Source of the DNA: Pantoea sp. Lij88
Lineage (GTDB): Bacteria > Pseudomonadota > Gammaproteobacteria > Enterobacterales > Enterobacteriaceae
Direction: 5' to 3'
Length of the DNA: 64,000 nt
Assembly (NCBI RefSeq): GCF_030062155.1
Contig: NZ_CP118267.1
Location: 248,001 to 312,000 of the forward strand
The notes below the pieces were generated by a model, which searched no databases, was not told the origin of the DNA, and saw nothing but the letters and a program-made list of their open reading frames with translations. Positions 8,480-17,264 of the stretch are shown one piece after another. The translations under genes and the position numbers were made by a program. The stretch's first letter is position 1. Every line of letters begins with the position of its first letter.

Positions 8480-9796
8480 TCAGTGACTGATATCCGGCAA
8501 CGTCACGGTTACCCGCAGACCGCCCTGCCTGCGGTTCGCCAGCGTCAGCTCACCGCTTAATGACGCAACCAGTTGCTGGGCGATGGCTAAACCCAGTCCG
8601 GTTCCGCCGGTGGCCCGATTACGTGAATTTTCGACCCGGTAAAAAGGCTGCATCACCGCATACATCTCTTCCGGCGGGATACCGGGGCCGCGATCCAGTA
8701 CCGCTATAGTGACCTGACCCGCCTCCTGTCTGACCACCACCTCCGCGCTGCCTGAGAACTTCAGCGCATTATCGATCAGGTTACTGAGCGTTCTGCGCAG
8801 CGCGTGCGGTTTGGTACTTAGCGATCCGCTGAGTTTTCCCTGCAGCGTAACCTGCTGCCCCGTGTCCTGATAATCGCAGACAAGACTGTCTATAAAGGCG
8901 TGCGGCTGAATACGACACAGCTTTTCATCGCTGCTTTCACGGGTGCGCGCATACGCCACGCCCTCCCGAATCAGCCGCGTCATCTCCTCAAGATCCTGCA
9001 ACAGTTTGCTCCTGATTTCGGTCTCGCTCATCATTTCCGAACGCAGCCGGATACGCGTAATCGGCGTTTGCAGATCGTGGGAAATCGCCGCCAGAATTTG
9101 CATACGCTCTTTCAGATACGCGCTAATCCGCTCCTGCATGGCATTAAAGGCGCGCGCCGCATTGCGCACTTCAACCGGCCCCTCTTCCGACAGGCGGACC
9201 GTATTATTTGAATCGGGATGGAGCATTTCTGCTGCCCGGGTCAAATCCGTCAGAGGCCGGACCGCACTGCGCACCGCAAGCCAGGCGGAGCCCAGCAACA
9301 GCACAAACTGGGCTACCAGGACAATCGGCAGCCAGCGGGCAAACGGCATATTGCGAGGCGCCAGATCAATACTGAGCGGGCTGCCATCGCTTAAGCGCAG
9401 GTGCGCCATCATCTGTGCACTGTTATCCGGGTTGACGCTGAAGCTCAGGGGATAGCGCGGGCCAAGCGCCCGCGTCAGAGCACTGGCCGTATCCTGCAGG
9501 CGTTTAGTCTGCGGAGGCTGACCCGATGGCGTAGCGTGCAACAGATAGTGATGATTACTGCGATCGAGACGTGTCGCCCAAGCAGCGCGTTCATTGGCGG
9601 GGAGGCGATCGAGAATCGCCACGCTGGTGGCCACGTCATATTCCAGATTGCCCATCATCATGGCTTTGGCACTTTGCGCCCGCTCCAGCAGCAGCAATCC
9701 CAGGGTTAAGCCATTCGCCAGCAGCAACCCAAGCAGCAGGATCAGCATCAGCCGCGAGGCCAGCCGTTTAGGCCACCACTGCATCAGACGTTTCAC
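8480..9796 (-). CDS. Two-component sensor histidine kinase
   Basis: A 438-residue membrane kinase. Two transmembrane segments (about residues 12-30 and 155-175) bracket a periplasmic sensor domain of some 120 residues. A HAMP linker follows, then the H-box AAISHDLQTPITRIRLR (phosphorylated His near residue 240), the N-box LSNLIDNALKF, and the ATP lid motifs DRGPGIPPEE and GGTGLGLAIAQQL. The gene overlaps its regulator gene by four bases (ATGA), so the pair is co-translated. The architecture is that of the EnvZ/OmpR group, but the periplasmic domain gives no clue to the signal. The genes transcribed divergently from the pair (DUF305 and beta-propeller proteins) are the best candidate targets. 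Confidence 0.93.
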   Translation of the reverse strand: MKRLMQWWPKRLASRLMLILLLGLLLANGLTLGLLLLERAQSAKAMMMGNLEYDVATSVAILDRLPANERAAWATRLDRSNHHYLLHATPSGQPPQTKRLQDTASALTRALGPRYPLSFSVNPDNSAQMMAHLRLSDGSPLSIDLAPRNMPFARWLPIVLVAQFVLLLGSAWLAVRSAVRPLTDLTRAAEMLHPDSNNTVRLSEEGPVEVRNAARAFNAMQERISAYLKERMQILAAISHDLQTPITRIRLRSEMMSETEIRSKLLQDLEEMTRLIREGVAYARTRESSDEKLCRIQPHAFIDSLVCDYQDTGQQVTLQGKLSGSLSTKPHALRRTLSNLIDNALKFSGSAEVVVRQEAGQVTIAVLDRGPGIPPEEMYAVMQPFYRVENSRNRATGGTGLGLAIAQQLVASLSGELTLANRRQGGLRVTVTLPDISH

Positions 9797-10533
9797 GCGT
9801 CAGCCTCACGCAGTTCCACCGGCATCGCAAACACGTAGCCTTCGCTGCGCACCGTTTTGATATAGAAAGGTTCACGGGCATCGTCGTTTAAGCGCTGACG
9901 TAAACGGCTGACCAGCAGATCGATTGAGCGCTCGAATAACTCGGCGTCCCGCCCCTGCGTCAGATTAAGCAACTGGTCGCGATTAAGTACGCGTTGAGGA
10001 TGATCAACAAACACCCGCAGCAGGCGATACTCCGCGCCACTGAGTGCCACCATCACGCCCTCTTTATCCACCAGGTTACGCGAGGTGGTATCCAGGGCCC
10101 ATTCGCCAAACGCCACAATCCGCGCCGCTTCTGAAATAACCAGATTGGGCGGCATCATTCGCGTGCGGCGTAACACCGCTTTGATCCGGGCAAGCAGTTC
10201 ACGCGGCACAAAGGGTTTCACCAGATAATCATCTGCCCCCATTTCAAGACCGATGATGCGGTCAGTGTCTTCACTCCGTGCCGTTAACATCAGCACCGGC
10301 GTGCCTTTATGCTTACCGCTGCGCAGTTCGCGGCATAGCGTGAGGCCATCATCACCGGGCATCATCACATCCAGCACGATCAAATCGACAGGCATGCTAT
10401 CGAGAAAGCTACGCATTTGCCGCCCATCGGCGACTTCTGTCGTACGCAGACCGTTCTTTTTCAGGTATTCCGCAATCAGGCTACGAATTTCACGATCGTC
10501 ATCCACGATCAAAATGTGATCGACATGTTCCAC
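9793..10533 (-). CDS. OmpR-family response regulator
   Basis: A 246-residue DNA-binding response regulator. The receiver domain shows the acidic pocket DDD at residues 11-13, the phospho-acceptor D55 in LIVLDVMMPG and the conserved lysine in LVKPF. The C-terminal half is a winged helix ending in FERSIDLLVSRLRQRL and TVRSEGYVF, typical of OmpR/PhoB proteins. It is the first gene of the operon with the kinase downstream. The 270-base divergent intergenic region towards the DUF305 gene should hold both promoters. I do not recognise a specific named ortholog. Confidence 0.93.
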   Translation of the reverse strand: MEHVDHILIVDDDREIRSLIAEYLKKNGLRTTEVADGRQMRSFLDSMPVDLIVLDVMMPGDDGLTLCRELRSGKHKGTPVLMLTARSEDTDRIIGLEMGADDYLVKPFVPRELLARIKAVLRRTRMMPPNLVISEAARIVAFGEWALDTTSRNLVDKEGVMVALSGAEYRLLRVFVDHPQRVLNRDQLLNLTQGRDAELFERSIDLLVSRLRQRLNDDAREPFYIKTVRSEGYVFAMPVELREADA

Positions 10534-10805
10534 AGCGCAATCCTTCTTTTAAAGGGGGCTAACCGCTGTCAGCTTATCGCAGTTGTTTCTTTAAAGTTGC
10601 GGGCTTTGTACCGGAGTGTATCTCCCTTCCCAGCCGATGATGCGCCACCACCAGGACTGGCAGGGAACTCTGCCAGAAACGTTCCGTCATCCTGCTACAT
10701 AACAATACAAATCTCCCACACCCGAAAACAGTCCCGATACTTGGTTTTGCTTTTATAAGCCCATGAAAGGCCAGTCCGGCCTTTGTTATCCGGTAAGGGC
10801 TTGCT

Positions 10806-11234
10806 ATGAACCGTACTCTTCGCTGTTTCCTGATTGCTAATAGCCTGCTGGCAGTGAGCCAGAGTGCAGGTGCGCACGATCACCCCAGCGCGAATGCACC
10901 TGCCGTTGTCCGGGAACAGGGCTTCTGGAAAGAAAATGAACAGGCTATGGACACCATGATGTCCCGCATGGCGATCGATCCCTCCGGCAATGTCGATGAA
11001 GACTTTGTTGCCATGATGACGCCACACCATCAGGGCGCCATAGATATGGCCGTCGCTGAGTTGCGCTACGGCAAAAACGAACAGCTTAAGCGCATTGCAC
11101 AGGAAATCATTGTGACCCAGCAGCAGGAGATCGTCGCGATGTATCAGGCGCTGGGTAAACCTCTGCCTCCAGCCGCGCCGGCCCCCGATCAGGTCCAGTC
11201 AGAATCTGCGCCTGCGACTCCGCAGGGAAAATAA
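10806..11234 (+). CDS. DUF305 (CopM-like) secreted protein
   Basis: A 142-residue exported protein with a signal peptide ending near SAGAHDH. The DUF305 core is unmistakable: MDTMMSRM, then VDEDFVAMMTPHHQGAIDMA and a helix ending QQQEIVAM. The methionine- and histidine-rich helices resemble copper-binding CopM and related ferritin-like four-helix proteins, so a role in periplasmic copper handling is likely from the family but not proven. The tail is proline/alanine-rich and probably disordered. It lies 48 bases before the beta-propeller gene, forming a probable operon, and diverges from the two-component system. Confidence 0.88.
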   Translation: MNRTLRCFLIANSLLAVSQSAGAHDHPSANAPAVVREQGFWKENEQAMDTMMSRMAIDPSGNVDEDFVAMMTPHHQGAIDMAVAELRYGKNEQLKRIAQEIIVTQQQEIVAMYQALGKPLPPAAPAPDQVQSESAPATPQGK

Positions 11235-11282
11235 GCCACACCCTGTGGCCGTTATAACCACTGACATTAAAAGGGATACATC

Positions 11283-12740
11283 ATGACAAGACCATTCTTA
11301 TGCCCGGCACTTGCGGTAACAGTGGCGCTGGCGTCGTCATTTGCCTTGGCGGGACAAGCGCCTTATGCCGCGTCTGCGGCGGACATCAGCGTGAGTCATC
11401 GCGATCGCGTATACGCGGCAGAGCAGTTCTCCAATACCGTTTCTGTTACCGATCCCGCCAGCAATACGCTGCTCGGCGTAATTAAACTGGGTGATGCGCA
11501 GCCTGCCAACCTTAGCCCGCTCTATAAGGGCCAGGTGCTGGTGCATGGCATGGGCTTTTCCCCCGATGGTAAAACCCTGGCCGTTGTTTCGATTGGCTCC
11601 AACTCTGTCAGCCTGATTGATACCGCGACCAACGCGGTGAAACATGTGACCTATGTAGGCCGTTCACCGCATGAGGCGTTTTACACCCCGGACGGCAAAG
11701 AAATCTGGGTTACCGTGCGCGGTGAAGATTATGTCGCGGTGCTTGATGGCACCAGCGGCGAAGAGAAAACGCGGATTAAAGTGCCAGGCGGTCCGGGTAT
11801 GCAGATTTTCTCACCGGACGGCCAATACGGTTACGTCTGCTCCTCCTTCAACCCTGAAACGGTGGTGGTGGATGTTAAAGAGCATAAAATTATCGGCAGC
11901 ATCAAACAGGCCAGCCCGTTCTGTCCCAACATAGCCGCCACGCCTGATGGCAGGCAGGTATGGTTCACGCTTAAAGATGTCGGTAAAGTGCAGGTGTTCG
12001 ACGCACGTCCACCCTTTACGCTGCTGAAAACCATTGATAGCGGTCCGATCACTAACCACGTCAATATCGTGCATAACGCCAAAGGCACCTTTGCTTACGT
12101 CACCATCGGTGGCCTGAACAAAGTGAACGTTTACCGCACCGATGATTTCAGTCAGGTCGCGACCATTCCGGTGGGCAATCTGCCACACGGCGTCTGGCCG
12201 TCAGGTGACGGCAGTCGTGTCTATGTCGGTCTTGAAAACGCCGACGCCTTAACGGCGATTGATACCCTGAGCAATAAAGTGATCGCAACCATTCCCATTG
12301 GTCAGGCGCCGCAGGCGGTGGTCTATGTCCCCAATGCCGTGCCGCAGGGCGACGGTAAGCAGAACCTGGTGCCGTTGGGCCTGGCAGGTTTTGCCGCCCA
12401 CCTGACGCTGAAAGCGGTTAATGCCGCGAAAGGGGCGCAGCCTGCAACCACGCTGACCCTGTTCGATCAGGGGCTGACCCAGGTGTTGCAGGCGTCTGCC
12501 ACCGGCCTGGAACCGAAGCAGGCTTATCTACTGGCGCTGTCGTCAAATGCTGAAGGAAAAGGTGAGCTGGAGCCACTGGCGCAATTTATGACCAACCCGG
12601 CCGGTGCAGCCATCGTCAATGCTGTCGGTCCGATTCGTCAGGTGGTGGATAGCCATCATGCAGATGAACGCCGCTACCTGGTGATTTTGGAAGGCACCGT
12701 CGATCAGCACGGCAAACCGGTGCAGGTTCAGATGCGTTAA
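11283..12740 (+). CDS. YncE-like periplasmic beta-propeller protein
   Basis: A 485-residue secreted protein: a signal peptide (VALASSFALAG), then about seven YVTN-type propeller blades up to residue 350. Repeated blade motifs are visible, such as FSPDGKTLAVVS, YTPDGKEIWVT, FSPDGQYGYV and VWPSGDGSRVYVG. E. coli YncE is about 350 residues, so this protein carries an extra C-terminal domain of some 130 residues of unknown role. Such proteins sit in the periplasm and often accompany DUF305 proteins and metal-responsive two-component systems, as here. Its biochemical function is not known. A terminator follows the gene. Confidence 0.87.
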   Translation: MTRPFLCPALAVTVALASSFALAGQAPYAASAADISVSHRDRVYAAEQFSNTVSVTDPASNTLLGVIKLGDAQPANLSPLYKGQVLVHGMGFSPDGKTLAVVSIGSNSVSLIDTATNAVKHVTYVGRSPHEAFYTPDGKEIWVTVRGEDYVAVLDGTSGEEKTRIKVPGGPGMQIFSPDGQYGYVCSSFNPETVVVDVKEHKIIGSIKQASPFCPNIAATPDGRQVWFTLKDVGKVQVFDARPPFTLLKTIDSGPITNHVNIVHNAKGTFAYVTIGGLNKVNVYRTDDFSQVATIPVGNLPHGVWPSGDGSRVYVGLENADALTAIDTLSNKVIATIPIGQAPQAVVYVPNAVPQGDGKQNLVPLGLAGFAAHLTLKAVNAAKGAQPATTLTLFDQGLTQVLQASATGLEPKQAYLLALSSNAEGKGELEPLAQFMTNPAGAAIVNAVGPIRQVVDSHHADERRYLVILEGTVDQHGKPVQVQMR

Positions 12741-12758
12741 CCCCGCTTTGCCGCTGTA

Positions 12759-12789
12759 AGCCAGATTCACATAGGGGATCTGGCTTTTT
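12759..12789 (+). terminator. Rho-independent terminator after beta-propeller gene
   Basis: The 8-bp arms AGCCAGAT and ATCTGGCT with an 11-base loop are followed directly by a T-run. This ends the DUF305/beta-propeller operon and faces the convergent DUF6886 gene. Confidence 0.85.
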
Positions 12790-12822
12790 ATTGTCACGCT
12801 ATCCTGCTCATCAGTCATAAGT

Positions 12823-13404
12823 TTATACGATCACTGGGCGGCCCGGCTTCGAATGCGTCCACCCCGGTTTGCCCCAGTCCTGTGCATTTCTCAATCTGAT
12901 GCCGCTGGCGTGAAGTGATGACTGCCAGATACTTTTGAGTGGCGTAAGCCTGTCCATTACACGAAGCGTGATATTTCGTAATGCCAGCTCTGCATCTAGG
13001 CTGGAAATCACCCTGACGTCAGTCGGGACAACATTTTTTCGCGATACCCACATACCGACCTCACCGGTTGGTTCAAAGTCCTGTACTGGCATTTCATATC
13101 TGTAAACTTTTCCACTTTGAAAGCGTGAAAGCCATGCGTGCTCAATACAGGCAATGGCAGTGGCATGGGAGTGGCTGCCCATCCATCGTTCCAGGTCTGA
13201 AAGGTTCGTGTCCGGCAGAGACCAGGACACGATACGAGGGCACTCACGGGGGAAAAGATAAAGTAATTCGTGCGCTTCATCCGTAGCCCATACGAGTGAC
13301 CCGTTTAGCCACTCCAGCCCCGCTGGCCTCTCGACATGAATCCTTATCGGGCGGGGTTTGAATAGTGAGATATCAGGACTATCGCTGAAATGGAAAAGAC
13401 GCAC
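12823..13404 (-). CDS. DUF6886 family protein
   Basis: A 193-residue cytoplasmic protein. The opening MRLFHFSDSPDISLFKPRP is characteristic of the DUF6886 family, whose members begin with this 'phone-book' motif (LxHFSD) and have no assigned reaction; the fold recalls ADP-ribosyl-transferase-like RES/RolB proteins but I cannot show that here. Later parts include LVWATDEAHELLYLFP and FEPTGEVGMWVS. It stands alone, converging with the beta-propeller operon. A homolog search against DUF6886 would settle the call. Confidence 0.75.
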   Translation of the reverse strand: MRLFHFSDSPDISLFKPRPIRIHVERPAGLEWLNGSLVWATDEAHELLYLFPRECPRIVSWSLPDTNLSDLERWMGSHSHATAIACIEHAWLSRFQSGKVYRYEMPVQDFEPTGEVGMWVSRKNVVPTDVRVISSLDAELALRNITLRVMDRLTPLKSIWQSSLHASGIRLRNAQDWGKPGWTHSKPGRPVIV

Positions 13405-13659
13405 TCAAGGCTCCCTTAAAATGTGTCCAACACGCCGAAAAGATCATCCTGATTAAATAAAGTTTCAACTATATGAATGATCGCTTAGCGTGTTTTTGTT
13501 GCAGGTCGTCACTGTACCTGTGCTAAGCAAAATGCGGGTGAGGCCCGCTGCAGGATCAAAGCAGTCTTTAACGCAGGCTCAAGTCCCCTCTGAGCAAAAA
13601 GGGAATTGCCGCAGACAACCCCGGTAAATCAAGAGTTGCAATAAACCCGGATTGATTTC

Positions 13660-14130
13660 TTATAGATTACTAATTACAAACTCAGGCTCATAATGGACCG
13701 GGAAGTTTACCGATCTCGCTATAAAGCAGACTTTATGTATTTCATGATGAATAGCCATTGCTGACTCCAGGTTAGTATCTTCTGGTATTGTGATTTTAGG
13801 TCTCAGTACAGCCGACAGAAATCGACCCGCGCCGCCTTTTAAAACCTCCCCCGTCGCTATCGGTGAATCTTCATATTCCAGAACGGTAATCCCGGCGTCT
13901 GAGGCAAGATGCAGATACCAGAGCATGTGGCATGCAGAAAGCGAGGATATCAGGAGGTCTTCAGGATTCATTTTACTGGAGTCGCCCCCCAGTAGCGGAT
14001 CATTGGAGCAATGGATGATTTGTTTGCCGCTTATAGCGATGTCCCATGTCCTCGCATAGTCTTTATATCCCGATGTGCCCGTGCCCAGATTTCCGGTCCA
14101 GAATATGCGCGATGTATATTGATGTTCCAT
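13660..14130 (-). CDS. OsmC family protein
   Basis: A 156-residue OsmC/Ohr-fold protein; members reduce organic hydroperoxides with a pair of cysteines. The first conserved cysteine is in LISSLSACHMLWYLHLA (about residue 67) and the second in IHKVCFIARSVNFPV near the end, both at the expected places. The N-terminal WDIAISGKQIIHCSNDPLLG matches the OsmC-like subgroup (YhfA-distant). It is monocistronic. The family fold is certain; actual peroxidase activity is inferred from the two cysteines. Confidence 0.9.
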   Translation of the reverse strand: MEHQYTSRIFWTGNLGTGTSGYKDYARTWDIAISGKQIIHCSNDPLLGGDSSKMNPEDLLISSLSACHMLWYLHLASDAGITVLEYEDSPIATGEVLKGGAGRFLSAVLRPKITIPEDTNLESAMAIHHEIHKVCFIARSVNFPVHYEPEFVISNL

Positions 14131-14513
14131 GTCGCTGACTCACTTTTTTATGATAAAAGCCGGCTCTCACAATATGAGAGGGTTAAGTCGCATCTGTATT
14201 ACCCAGGCAACATTATCCTGACTGATAAAACAGCACAATCGCACCTGATGCATGTCAGCTTCTGGCACAAAGCAGAAAGTGGCTGGTCAGGTCCGCCAGG
14301 ATGGCGATCGGGACGCTGCAGCGGAAATGTTATGACGCTCAGCTGGGGGCATATTCACACCCTGACCGCCTGATGATGCCCTGACAGGGGCAGAGGGAGA
14401 GAGAAAGAGCACGACGTACTGCGCCGGGAAGTTAACCGGCCGTTCTATCGCTCGTATGAATCAGAGACGGCAAAACTCCTGTCTCCTGTGAGCGATGACC
14501 TGGTATGCAGTTG
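14131..14513. other. Intergenic, no gene seen
   Basis: About 380 bases between the OsmC-family gene start and the end of the LysR gene. No ORF here has both a ribosome site and protein-like content. Confidence 0.5.
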
Positions 14514-15416
14514 TCAATCGAGCGGCTCAGGCGGTTCCTGAACTTCTTTAAGAAAATCCACAAAAGCGCGCAAAGGCGCTGACATAAAGCGGCTGGGGAA
14601 GTAGAGCCAGGGACCTTCAAATTCGGGCCACCAGTCCGGAAGCACCGGCTGCAGTTCACCCGTCGTAAAACAGGGCTGCAACCAGTTTTCAAAGACGGCA
14701 ATAATGCCCTGACCTTTTTTTGCCAGCTCAATTGCGCCTGATGCGCCATTGACGCCGATAGTCAGACGACCAGCAGGATTGACGCTGACGATTTCCCCGT
14801 TGCGTTCAAATTCCCAGGGTATCAGCGCGCCGCTGGAATACTTAAGGCGGATGCAGCGATGTTCGGCCAGGGCGGTCGGATGAAAAGGAAGACCGTGGTC
14901 AGCAAGGTAGCCGGGAGCCGCTGCCAGCGCCAGACGCTGCCGCCGCGGGCCGACAGGAACGGCTACACTGTCCTGGGCCAGATGTTCGCCATAGCGAATG
15001 CCTGCATCGCAGCCTTCTGCCGTGGCATCAATCAGGCGATCGTCCACCATAATCTCTACCCGAAGTAACGGATGTTGATCGAGAAATTGCTCCAGCAGAG
15101 GCGGCAGAATATCGACCATCACCGCGCCCGTCACGTTCAGCCTGAGCAGCCCGCGCACCTCCCGCTGCGAACTTGCTACGTCATTCATCACCGATCTCAT
15201 TTCACTCAGCAGAGGTGCCATGCGCTCGGCCAGCATCCGGCCAGCCTCAGTGGGCGTTACGCTCCGGGTTGTGCGGATAAACAGCGGAACCCCCAGACTC
15301 TCCTCCAGCGCGGTGACCCTCTCACTCACCGTTGAGGGCGCCAGGCCTAACGTCTTAGCTGCGGCCCGGAAACCCTGGCCTCTGAACACAGCAAGAAATA
15401 TCGCGACATCATCCAT
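14514..15416 (-). CDS. LysR-family transcriptional regulator
   Basis: A 300-residue LysR regulator. The N-terminal winged helix-turn-helix reads FRAAAKTLGLAPSTVSERVTA, and the C-terminal half is the periplasmic-binding-like effector domain (RLNVTGAVMVDILPPLLEQF onwards). It belongs to the CrgA/DsdC-like group often paired with dehydrogenases. I chose the ATG at 15416 because GAGGGAAG lies just before it; an upstream ATG at 15431 lacks a ribosome site and would overlap the operator palindrome. It is divergent from the SDR gene at 15535, which it most likely controls. Confidence 0.9.
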   Translation of the reverse strand: MDDVAIFLAVFRGQGFRAAAKTLGLAPSTVSERVTALEESLGVPLFIRTTRSVTPTEAGRMLAERMAPLLSEMRSVMNDVASSQREVRGLLRLNVTGAVMVDILPPLLEQFLDQHPLLRVEIMVDDRLIDATAEGCDAGIRYGEHLAQDSVAVPVGPRRQRLALAAAPGYLADHGLPFHPTALAEHRCIRLKYSSGALIPWEFERNGEIVSVNPAGRLTIGVNGASGAIELAKKGQGIIAVFENWLQPCFTTGELQPVLPDWWPEFEGPWLYFPSRFMSAPLRAFVDFLKEVQEPPEPLD

Positions 15417-15430
15417 CTCAACTTCCCTCA

Positions 15431-15450
15431 CTGTTCGCTTTTCCGAACAG
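15431..15450. promoter_or_regulatory. Inverted repeat, candidate LysR operator
   Basis: Perfect 7-bp arms CTGTTCG and CGAACAG separated by 6 bases, in the short divergent region between the LysR gene and the SDR gene. Position and symmetry suit an autoregulatory LysR site. Confidence 0.45.
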
Positions 15451-15534
15451 CGTATTCGTATTGCGACCTCTTATCAAACAGCCCGGTGAGATTTATAACT
15501 CAGAGACACCTGCATAAATCACTGAGGCAACGTC

Positions 15535-16260
15535 ATGAAGAAGAGAACAGTATTAATTACCGGCGCAAACAAGAGTATTGGCTTTGAAACGGCCAGGGAG
15601 ATGGGGAAATTCGGATATAAGATCTGGCTGGGATGCCGCGACGCGGCGCGCGGTCAGGATGCTGTCAGCCTGTTGCTGTCGGAAGGTATTGAAGTGCGGC
15701 TGGCTATTATTGACGTGACAGACCAGGAAAGTATTGACGCGGCCGTCGGGCAAATTAAGTCAGAAGATGGAAAACTTGATGTGCTGATTAACAATGCGGG
15801 TATTCCCGGCACCTGGCCTATCGCGCCAGAGGCGCAGAGCATCAGCGATATCATGACGATTTATAACACCAACGTTTTTGGCGTCATCAGGGTAACGCAG
15901 ACTTTTCTGCCGCTGCTCAAATCAGGCGAAGAACCCCGGATCATCATGGTCAGCAGCGGACTGGGATCGCTGGAGTGGGTTTCTGATCGGTCGCATCCCT
16001 ACTCTCAGGTAGCGGCACTGGGCTATACAAGTTCCAAAACGGCGTTAAATGGCGTTACGGTGGCATTTGCCAACGCGCTGTCTGAGTATGGCATCAGCGT
16101 AAACGCGGTTGATCCGGGATATACGGCCACTGATTTTAACGGACATACCGGTCACAGAACGGTATCCGAGGCGGCCAGGGGGATCGTCTGGCTTGCGGCG
16201 GAAGCATCCCAGACAATGACGGCAGGCTTCTATTTCGATAGGAAGCGTGCGCCCTGGTGA
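15535..16260 (+). CDS. Short-chain dehydrogenase/reductase
   Basis: A 241-residue classical SDR, an NAD(P)-dependent oxidoreductase. The cofactor motif TGANKSIG is at residues 8-15, the structural NNAG at about 87-90, the catalytic serine in MVSSGLG and the catalytic Tyr/Lys in YTSSK. The basic residues after the glycine motif (GCRDAARG) suggest NADPH. It diverges from a LysR gene, a very common arrangement in which the regulator activates the reductase in response to a reactive carbonyl or other effector. The actual substrate is not indicated. A strong hairpin follows the gene. Confidence 0.92.
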   Translation: MKKRTVLITGANKSIGFETAREMGKFGYKIWLGCRDAARGQDAVSLLLSEGIEVRLAIIDVTDQESIDAAVGQIKSEDGKLDVLINNAGIPGTWPIAPEAQSISDIMTIYNTNVFGVIRVTQTFLPLLKSGEEPRIIMVSSGLGSLEWVSDRSHPYSQVAALGYTSSKTALNGVTVAFANALSEYGISVNAVDPGYTATDFNGHTGHRTVSEAARGIVWLAAEASQTMTAGFYFDRKRAPW

Positions 16261-16280
16261 ATCAGGTTTAAAAACACAAT

Positions 16281-16310
16281 CAGCCTGCCCCGGATCGGGC
16301 AGGCTGTCTT
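16281..16310 (+). terminator. Terminator hairpin after SDR gene
   Basis: Perfect 10-bp arms CAGCCTGCCC and GGGCAGGCTG with a 6-base loop, then TCTT. The T-run is poor but the stem is very strong. Confidence 0.7.
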
Positions 16311-16733
16311 GCCGGGTTGAGGCAGAACGCTTTGGGTGTTGAGCGCGATGCGAGTTCAGATATGACTGAATCATCACTTAACCGATCTTAATGTCCTGAA
16401 AGACCACTTGTATTGTCATTTGGACTAAGCTTTTACTGTGTTTTCCGCTATCACTTCGCCAAATACTGAGCTAAATGATTGTCTCTATCAGTTGATAGAG
16501 ATTATGAATGTTAAGAAAGGGCTACTTAATGATGACCTTCTTAATGAAGCTGGAAGGACTGCCTATAGTTTACCGCCGAAAATACTCTTCCAGCTAAACA
16601 CCCGATTATCCGCCCCCCTATTTAAGACAACGCCAAAATTTTTTGTTAAAATCTATAGCCTGTAAGGTGTATCAGATAGCATAGCTTTAGGGCATTACTG
16701 AACGATCTATTTATTGAAATTAAGGAGGATTGC
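16311..16733. other. Intergenic upstream of effector gene
   Basis: AT-rich stretch of about 420 bases. A GTG-initiated frame at 16438-16665 (75 codons) has no ribosome site and no recognisable content, so I do not call it; it could be a remnant of a gene once upstream of the effector. The end holds the effector's ribosome site AAGGAGG. Confidence 0.4.
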
Positions 16734-17264
16734 ATGAGTGATAATGAAGGGAGTCAGAGGCTCCTGACACTAGGAGAAATAGCGTTAGCAAAATCGATAT
16801 TCGGAAGCTCTATTGTCTATTCTCGCGTCTGGATTCATCATGCGAGTTACTTTCCCTTCAAGCTTCAGGGAAGGAATACCGCAATGAGCCCCAATGGCGA
16901 GTTATATTTTCGGGACTGGTATTGCCAGGATTTTTCAACTCAGTCATTTCAATTCCAACATCTTTTCATCCATGAGATGTCACATGTCTGGCAGTATCAA
17001 CGGGGCATATGGGTACGAATGAGAGGTCTTGTTAGTGGTTTTGTTAGTTATGAATACTCATTTGAAGAAAACAAAAAGTTACTTGATTACAGATTAGAAC
17101 AACAAGCACAAATCATTGCTGATTATTTTTTGCTTTCTAAATTTGGCATTAAGATGTGGCTGGCAAGGCGCGGAAAAGACGGTGAAGTTTCTTATGTTGG
17201 ATCTGTAGACGAGCAGATTTATGCAAAATATCAAAAAGTTCTTGAGGGTTTCCCAGTCAAATGA
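16734..17264 (+). CDS. Putative secreted effector with HExxH metallopeptidase motif (Rhs/T6SS-associated type)
   Basis: A 176-residue protein with no signal peptide. The zincin motif HEMSHVWQYQ (about residues 82-91) has the two zinc histidines and the catalytic glutamate; a downstream acidic/amide-rich stretch (LEQQAQIIADYF) could provide the third ligand. From memory, very similar proteins, sharing LTLGEIALAKSIFG-like and SPNGELYFRDW-like segments, are annotated near VgrG/Rhs genes as type VI secretion cargo. Its four-base overlap with a lipoprotein gene looks like an effector-immunity pair. There is no VgrG, PAAR or Hcp gene nearby, so it is an orphan. Low GC relative to flanks suggests transfer. 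The toxin role is inferred from context. Confidence 0.7.
   Translation: MSDNEGSQRLLTLGEIALAKSIFGSSIVYSRVWIHHASYFPFKLQGRNTAMSPNGELYFRDWYCQDFSTQSFQFQHLFIHEMSHVWQYQRGIWVRMRGLVSGFVSYEYSFEENKKLLDYRLEQQAQIIADYFLLSKFGIKMWLARRGKDGEVSYVGSVDEQIYAKYQKVLEGFPVK

Noticed and set aside
16438..16665. 75-codon GTG frame before the HExxH effector gene
   Set aside because: No ribosome site or recognisable domain; it could be a remnant but I cannot support it.
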